A program made the position numbers and the translations under genes. Of a DNA stretch of 17,807 nt, positions 13,715-17,807 are shown piece by piece. Below the pieces are notes generated by a model. The model did no database searches and was not told where the DNA came from. It saw nothing but the letters and a program-made list of their open reading frames with translations. This DNA comes from an uncultured Lachnobacterium sp. (GTDB lineage: Bacteria > Bacillota > Clostridia > Lachnospirales > Lachnospiraceae), in contig URQG01000014.1 of NCBI GenBank assembly GCA_900549895.1, forward strand, positions 1-17,807, in the 5' to 3' direction. The stretch's first letter is position 1. Every line of letters starts with the position of its first letter.

Positions 13715-14110
13715 ATGATTCAGAATCAGGGCTACGCAGCATACAACAACAGCAAAATACTTACTGCTTCACCGGCAGAATTGACATTGATGCTTTATGA
13801 TGGAGCAATCAAGTTCACGAATATCGCGATTATGGCGATCGAGAAGAACGATATCCAGAAAGCACACACCAATATTATTAAAACGGAGCGTATCATCATC
13901 GAATTCCAGTCCACTCTGGACGAGAAATATCCGGTATCCAAGGACTTTAATGCCGTGTATTCTTATCTGATCCGCAGGCTTCGTGAGGCAAATATCAAGA
14001 AAGATGCGGAGATCCTCGAAGAAGTATTAAAGCATCTTCGTACCATGCGCGACACATGGAAGGAAGTTATGGCAAAGACTGCCAACGGAACCAATGTAGC
14101 GGTATCATAA
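13715..14110 (+). CDS. fliS: Flagellin export chaperone FliS
   Basis: A 131-residue FliS, which binds the disordered C-terminus of flagellin and keeps it unpolymerised in the cytoplasm. The hallmark SPAELTLMLYDGAIKF is at 19-34, preceded by GYAAYNNSKILTA and followed by four helices. The start at 13715 is chosen because GGGGAGGAG lies five bases before it. An earlier in-frame ATG at 13685 would add ten basic residues and place this ribosome site inside the coding region. The next gene starts 11 bases after the stop. FliS is also known to interact with FliW in Bacillus. Confidence 0.95.
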   Translation: MIQNQGYAAYNNSKILTASPAELTLMLYDGAIKFTNIAIMAIEKNDIQKAHTNIIKTERIIIEFQSTLDEKYPVSKDFNAVYSYLIRRLREANIKKDAEILEEVLKHLRTMRDTWKEVMAKTANGTNVAVS

Positions 14111-14121
14111 CAGGGGGAACT

Positions 14122-14598
14122 ATGGCAGATACATATTTAGCAATCATGCTCCAAAGCCTCAGGAAGAAAGAAAAAGTTCTTGATGAGATCATCCGTCTGA
14201 ATGATCTGCAGAAAAAGGAGCTTACGGAACTTTCGACTCCGGTTGATGATTTCGATCAGACCGTGGAGGATAAGAGTGCCTGTATCGACCAGCTGAATCA
14301 GCTTGACAGCGGATTCGAGAAACTTTATGCACAGGTGGAAGAAGAGCTGCAAGGCAACAAGGAGCAGTATGCGGACATCATCAGAGAAATGCAGCAGTGT
14401 ATCCGCAGCATTACGGACAAAAGCATCATGATTCAGGCGCAGGAAGCGCGTAACAAGGATCTGATGATGCAGAAGTTTACAACCGTAAAAAAACACGCCA
14501 GGGATGTGCGTGCAAACAGTAAGGCGATTACCGGATATTATAAGACAATGACTCATCCGGGGTATATGGAATCAAGATATATGGACGGTAAGAAGTAG
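14122..14598 (+). CDS. fliT: FliT/FlgN-like flagellar export chaperone
   Basis: A 158-residue helical, charged protein with the general FlgN/FliT chaperone pattern: SLRKKEKVLDEIIRLNDLQKKEL (about 12-34), then a long coiled coil to about 130 and a basic tail. Position directly after fliD-fliS is the usual place of fliT, whose product binds FliD. The sequence is too divergent to separate FliT from a second FlgN by eye. The start at 14122 has GGGGGA just upstream; an earlier in-frame ATG at 14056 lies inside fliS and is rejected. It is the last gene before a hairpin and the fliC promoter. Confidence 0.7.
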   Translation: MADTYLAIMLQSLRKKEKVLDEIIRLNDLQKKELTELSTPVDDFDQTVEDKSACIDQLNQLDSGFEKLYAQVEEELQGNKEQYADIIREMQQCIRSITDKSIMIQAQEARNKDLMMQKFTTVKKHARDVRANSKAITGYYKTMTHPGYMESRYMDGKK

Positions 14599-14621
14599 CC
14601 TTATACATCATATGGTAGCAG

Positions 14622-14643
14622 GAAGAAAATTTCAATTTTCTTC
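14622..14643 (+). terminator. Terminator after the fliT-like gene
   Basis: A 10-bp A+T-rich stem GAAGAAAATT / AATTTTCTTC with a very short loop is followed by TTATTTT. The stem is weak in GC, so some read-through into fliC is possible. It sits 12 bases before the fliC promoter. Confidence 0.55.
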
Positions 14644-14654
14644 TTATTTTGCTA

Positions 14655-14682
14655 TAAAGTATCGGGGATTTCCTCCGATATA
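14655..14682 (+). promoter_or_regulatory. Sigma-28 promoter of flagellin
   Basis: TAAA (14655-14658), a 16-base spacer and CCGATATA (14675-14682) form a near-perfect flagellar sigma factor promoter. The expected start point is about 14689, giving a leader of about 137 bases before the fliC start codon. Confidence 0.92.
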
Positions 14683-14695
14683 AAAAGTAAGTAAA

Positions 14696-14728
14696 CAAAG
14701 AGTTGTCTTTGATTACGGTACCGTAATC
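14696..14728 (+). promoter_or_regulatory. Tandem hairpins at the 5' end of the fliC leader
   Basis: CAAAGA/TCTTTG with a GTTG loop (14696-14711) is followed directly by the perfect 18-base palindrome GATTACGGTACCGTAATC (14711-14728), which can fold as a 7-bp stem with a GTAC loop. Being close to the expected 5' end, they probably stabilise the mRNA. The palindrome could also be a DNA-binding site. Confidence 0.65.
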
Positions 14729-14784
14729 GAAATCTCGACGGAGCGTACGGCCGGAAGGATGGACGTTACAAACTAAACAACGAA

Positions 14785-14798
14785 CCGCAAGGACGCGG
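14785..14798 (+). promoter_or_regulatory. Predicted CsrA site in the fliC leader
   Basis: CCGCAAGGACGCGG folds into a 4-bp stem that presents the six-base loop AAGGAC, an ARGGAY loop of the kind CsrA prefers. A second GGA pair lies in the Shine-Dalgarno AAGGAGGA (14812-14819), with 23 bases between the first GGA of each site. This mirrors the two-site arrangement in the Bacillus hag leader, where CsrA bridges an upstream hairpin and the ribosome site. Confidence 0.65.
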
Positions 14799-14825
14799 GG
14801 GACAAAGATTCAAGGAGGAATTATT

Positions 14826-16226
14826 ATGGTAGTACAACACAACATGCAGGCGATGAACGCCAACAGAATGCTCAACATCACAACAACTCAGCAGTCAAAG
14901 GCTACAGAGAAGTTATCTTCTGGTTACAAGATCAACCGTGCAGCTGATGATGCAGCAGGACTTTCTATTTCTGAGAAGATGCGTAAGCAGATCAGAGGTC
15001 TGGATCAGGCTTCTACTAACGCACAGGATGGTATCTCAGCCGTACAGACAGCTGAAGGTGCTTTAACAGAAGTTCATTCTATGCTTCAGCGTATGAACGA
15101 GCTTGCTACTCAGGCAGCCAACGGAACAAACAGTAGTTCGGATCGTTCTTCCATCCAGGATGAGATCAATCAGTTAACAACTGAGATCGACCGTGTTGCT
15201 GAGACAACCAAGTTCAACGAGACTTACCTGTTAAAGGGTAACGGAAAGACATCTGACGTTATGATTAATGCGAAGGATGCAGGTATCGAGGGAACACTTA
15301 CCGGTGTTGGTACAGGTACAGCTACATTCAAGATGGCTGCGCTTAAGAATGGCGAGACGATCACGATTGGTTCTAAGGGTTATACCATTGGTACAACAAT
15401 TGATACTGTAAAAACTGAGGTCGGTAAAGCAAAAGAAGGTGCTTCTGTTACTATTAACGGTACAGAGTATAAGGTTGCAAAAGACAAAAAATCAGAGGAT
15501 CGTACAGAGAATCTTCTTAGTGCAGACAGCTTAAAAGAACTTGTCAATGATGGCGCAAAGGTTATCGTTGGTACACAGACCTATGTTGCAATGACGGAGA
15601 CTAAAAAGGACGGTATTGGTGACAATGATGCGTCTGTTATCTCTGCCAATAAGGCGTATGAGCTGATCAAGAATGAGCTGGTTAAGGCAGGTTCTATTGG
15701 AGCTGATCCGGGTAGTGAAGCAAAAGTCACATCAAAGGACTTGACAAAGGGTGCTTATAGCTCTAAGGTTACTCAGATCAGCTTCACAATTCAGGAAGGC
15801 CACAGAGAGGTTACTCAGGGTCTCCAGCTTGGTCTCCATGTAGGTGCTGATGCGGATGAGAACAATAAGATCTCTTTCACAATTAATACAATGGATTCTG
15901 CAGGACTTGGTGTTAAGGGACTGAACCTTGTAGATAATACAGGTGCCAAGGCTACATATGCGATCGATTCTATCGCAGATGCAATCTCTAAGGTTTCTGC
16001 TCAGAGATCTTCACTCGGTGCTGTTCAGAACAGACTTGAGCATACAATTAACAACTTGGACAACGTAGTTGAGAATACTACAAGCGCAGAATCACAGATC
16101 CGTGATACTGATATGGCTAAGACAATGGTTGAGTACAGCAAGAACAACATTCTTGCCCAGGCTGGCCAGTCAATGCTCGCTCAGGCGAACCAGTCAAATC
16201 AGGGTGTTCTGTCCTTACTTGGTTAA
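14826..16226 (+). CDS. fliC: Flagellin
   Basis: A 466-residue flagellin, the filament subunit. The N-terminal D0/D1 (1-140) has MVVQHNMQAMNANRMLN and SSGYKINRAADDAAGLSISE. The D1 stretch LQRMNELATQAANGTN (87-102) includes R89, L93 and E113, which match the TLR5-contact residues R90, L94 and E114 of Salmonella FliC. A variable outer domain (about 140-365) is rich in Lys, Thr, Gly and Asp. The C-terminal D1/D0 (about 366-466) includes QNRLEHTINNLDNVVENTTS and ends LAQANQSNQGVLSLLG. It has its own sigma-28 promoter, a long structured leader, a strong AAGGAGG and a strong terminator. Codon choice (GCT, TCT, GGT) differs from the flanking genes and fits very high expression. Confidence 0.97.
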   Translation: MVVQHNMQAMNANRMLNITTTQQSKATEKLSSGYKINRAADDAAGLSISEKMRKQIRGLDQASTNAQDGISAVQTAEGALTEVHSMLQRMNELATQAANGTNSSSDRSSIQDEINQLTTEIDRVAETTKFNETYLLKGNGKTSDVMINAKDAGIEGTLTGVGTGTATFKMAALKNGETITIGSKGYTIGTTIDTVKTEVGKAKEGASVTINGTEYKVAKDKKSEDRTENLLSADSLKELVNDGAKVIVGTQTYVAMTETKKDGIGDNDASVISANKAYELIKNELVKAGSIGADPGSEAKVTSKDLTKGAYSSKVTQISFTIQEGHREVTQGLQLGLHVGADADENNKISFTINTMDSAGLGVKGLNLVDNTGAKATYAIDSIADAISKVSAQRSSLGAVQNRLEHTINNLDNVVENTTSAESQIRDTDMAKTMVEYSKNNILAQAGQSMLAQANQSNQGVLSLLG

Positions 16227-16261
16227 TTGCTGTTTGCTATTCATTGCTATACTACTATTAC

Positions 16262-16296
16262 AAAAAAGGCGACGGGTTGTTCCCACCGCCTTTTTT
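16262..16296 (+). terminator. Terminator after flagellin
   Basis: AAAAAAGGCG (16262-16271) pairs with CGCCTTTTTT (16287-16296), and an inner GGG/CCC stem follows beyond a small internal loop. The T6 tail makes it a strong intrinsic terminator 35 bases after the fliC stop. The matching A-run allows some activity in the other direction too. Confidence 0.93.
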
Positions 16297-16328
16297 GCGT
16301 TGAGACATAATGTTATGACATTGAAAAG

Positions 16329-16336
16329 CCGATAAA
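16329..16336 (+). promoter_or_regulatory. Possible sigma-28 -10 element before the last gene
   Basis: GCCGATAA (16328-16335) is a full match to the flagellar -10 consensus. The -35 side is poor: the nearest candidate is TAAT (16308-16311), 17 bases away. No better sigma-A promoter stands out in 16297-16414. The rest of this gap holds two modest inverted repeats (TAAGGA/TCCTTA at 16341-16361 and TTAATG/CATTAA at 16370-16399). Confidence 0.35.
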
Positions 16337-16414
16337 TATATAAGGAAATTGTATCTCCTTAAAAGTAAGTTAATGTGCGAAATGCGACACAAGCATTAAG
16401 GAAGGAAACAATGT

Positions 16415-17807
16415 ATGAGAGAGAACATGAAAGATAAAATTTTACAATGCTTTCAATCAATCTATGATGCACACACATATATAGAGCAATTGGTCCAAAA
16501 TGAAAATTATGAACAAGCTAAAATTCTACTTGTGGATTGTCAAAATGTTGCAGTTCAGATTGGAGCAACAATTGAAAAATATGAACAAAGTAATACATCG
16601 GTAGTGCCTCTGTTAGAACAGTATTGTGAAGAAGTGTATAAGGGATATTCTAATATTTCGGAGATAGGCAATCTAAGGACACTTTTGAGTCAAACATTAA
16701 CGAAAGCGGAGAAACGGGTTGAAAGTGACATAAAAACAAGAAAAGAAATTGTTTTTATGCCATACAAAAGTTCAATGTGGGATTCTCTTGAAAGTATATG
16801 GAAAGCAGCAGATGAAGATCCTGATTGTGATGCATATGTTGTCCCGATTCCATATTATGATCGAAAGCCGGATTTCTCATTGGGAAATTTTCATTATGAA
16901 GGCGCGGATTTTCCGGATTATATTCCAATAACAAACTATGAGGTATATGACTTTCAGAGTCGTCAACCGGATGTAATATATATACATAATCCTTATGATG
17001 AAGGAAATTATGTAACAAGTGTTGATCCGAGATTTTATTCGGTGGAATTAAGAAGATATACAAAATGTCTGGTTTATGTTCCGTATTTTCTGGCCGGTTA
17101 TTATTCCAATAAGCAATCGGCTGAAAGAAGTATTCCTCTTTGTATTAACAATGTGGATATATGCGTATTGCAAAGTAAAGTGCAAAAAGAAATTCTAAGT
17201 GTTAACCAGAAGTTCGCAAATAAAATGGTGGTATTAGGATCACCCAAAATTGATCGAATTGTGTCACCAATAAAAAAACCATCGAGTTTGATAGGAAAAG
17301 AAAAAATCAATGGAACAAAAGTAGTGTTAGTAAACACTTCTATTTCTCGGATTTTAAATGATCAGCAATGGTTTGAGAAGATGGATAATCTTATTCAGTT
17401 ATTCAAAACGCGATCGGATCTTTTTATGTTATGGCGTCCGCACCCATTATTGTTTACAACAATAGAGGCGATGCTTCCTGATAAAAAAGATGAGATGCAC
17501 TCGGTAATTAAAAATATTGATGATTTGGAAAATTCATATATAGATAGGACCGCTTCTGCGGATGCGGCGATTGCTGTTTCGGATGGACTTATTAGTGACT
17601 ATAGTTCATTGGTTTTACAATATACAGCAACAGGAAAGCCAGTTTTATTAACAGTGGGGACATCTGATTATAGAAAAACAAAGTTGGTTTGTGGAGATTA
17701 TTTCTCAAATTATTTTATACAGGACGGAGTGACTATAGAAGATTTCTTTACGATCATTGAGAGTGGAAAGGATTACAAAAAAGAAGAACGAATGAAGTGT
17801 TTTAAGG
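16415..17807 (+). CDS. CDP-glycerol glycerophosphotransferase-like protein (3' end missing)
   Basis: 464 residues are visible and the gene runs off the window. An N-terminal helical region of about 110 residues, unlike the known enzymes, precedes a glycosyltransferase-B-like part. Motifs: HNPYDEGNYVTSVDPRFYS (191-209), LVYVPYF (219-225), WRPHPLL (340-346) and SDGLISDYSS (389-398). The last two match the HP and DYSS motifs of the TagB/TagF family, which move glycerol phosphate from CDP-glycerol to an acceptor. The start at 16415 has AAGGAAGG upstream. An overlapping ATG at 16411 is out of frame and soon stops, and M5 is an alternative. The base composition is distinctly A+T-rich. Placed just after flagellin, it might act in surface-polymer synthesis or flagellin modification; the acceptor cannot be told. 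Confidence 0.75.
   Translation, partial: MRENMKDKILQCFQSIYDAHTYIEQLVQNENYEQAKILLVDCQNVAVQIGATIEKYEQSNTSVVPLLEQYCEEVYKGYSNISEIGNLRTLLSQTLTKAEKRVESDIKTRKEIVFMPYKSSMWDSLESIWKAADEDPDCDAYVVPIPYYDRKPDFSLGNFHYEGADFPDYIPITNYEVYDFQSRQPDVIYIHNPYDEGNYVTSVDPRFYSVELRRYTKCLVYVPYFLAGYYSNKQSAERSIPLCINNVDICVLQSKVQKEILSVNQKFANKMVVLGSPKIDRIVSPIKKPSSLIGKEKINGTKVVLVNTSISRILNDQQWFEKMDNLIQLFKTRSDLFMLWRPHPLLFTTIEAMLPDKKDEMHSVIKNIDDLENSYIDRTASADAAIAVSDGLISDYSSLVLQYTATGKPVLLTVGTSDYRKTKLVCGDYFSNYFIQDGVTIEDFFTIIESGKDYKKEERMKCFK

Noticed and set aside
14056..14121. Longer start for the fliT-like gene inside fliS
   Set aside because: It would add 22 unconserved residues read from the fliS frame shifted by one; a GGGGGA ribosome site fits the start at 14122.
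1..17807. Search by eye for CRISPR arrays, tRNA or rRNA genes, insertion sequences and phage genes
   Set aside because: None seen; the only structural RNA gene recognised is the SRP RNA.

Overview
The window looks like the end of an assembled contig from a motile, anaerobic, Gram-positive gut bacterium of the Lachnospiraceae (Roseburia / Agathobacter / Eubacterium-like). The family call rests on the gene families and their order, on AGGAGG-type ribosome sites, and on a large SRP RNA with an Alu domain. It is an inference, and the genus is not settled. The first 37 bases are not genomic: they match the Illumina Nextera read-2 transposase adapter.

Left part (38-3892): a perR-rubrerythrin peroxide-defence pair reads right from a strong sigma-A promoter and ends at two hairpins. 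The second hairpin also serves the converging blaI-blaR1 pair on the minus strand. That pair has a repressor whose promoter is covered by three related palindromes, and an M56 metallopeptidase sensor whose outer domain does not look like a penicillin-binding domain. Next, at 3961-4227 on the minus strand, lies the SRP RNA gene with its own promoter and terminator.

Central part (4347-16296): a compact late flagellar (filament-assembly) block, all on the plus strand: flgM, flgN, two tandem flgK paralogues, flgL, fliW, csrA, flaG, fliD, fliS, a fliT/flgN-like chaperone and fliC (flagellin). Sigma-28 promoters (TAAA-N16-CCGATA) stand before flgM and before fliC. The block makes the anti-sigma factor, the export chaperones, the hook-filament junction, the filament cap, the flagellin and the FliW-CsrA switch that matches flagellin translation to export. 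Several leaders between the genes fold into hairpins with GGA in or at the loop. The flgL leader has a near-perfect CsrA-type site, and the fliC leader has an ARGGAY hexaloop upstream of a GGA-rich Shine-Dalgarno. This suggests that CsrA controls several steps of filament assembly from within its own operon, not just flagellin.

Right part (16297-17807): after a strong terminator, a more A+T-rich gene begins and runs off the end. It encodes a CDP-glycerol glycerophosphotransferase-like protein with an extra N-terminal region, possibly the first gene of a surface-polymer or flagellin-modification cluster.
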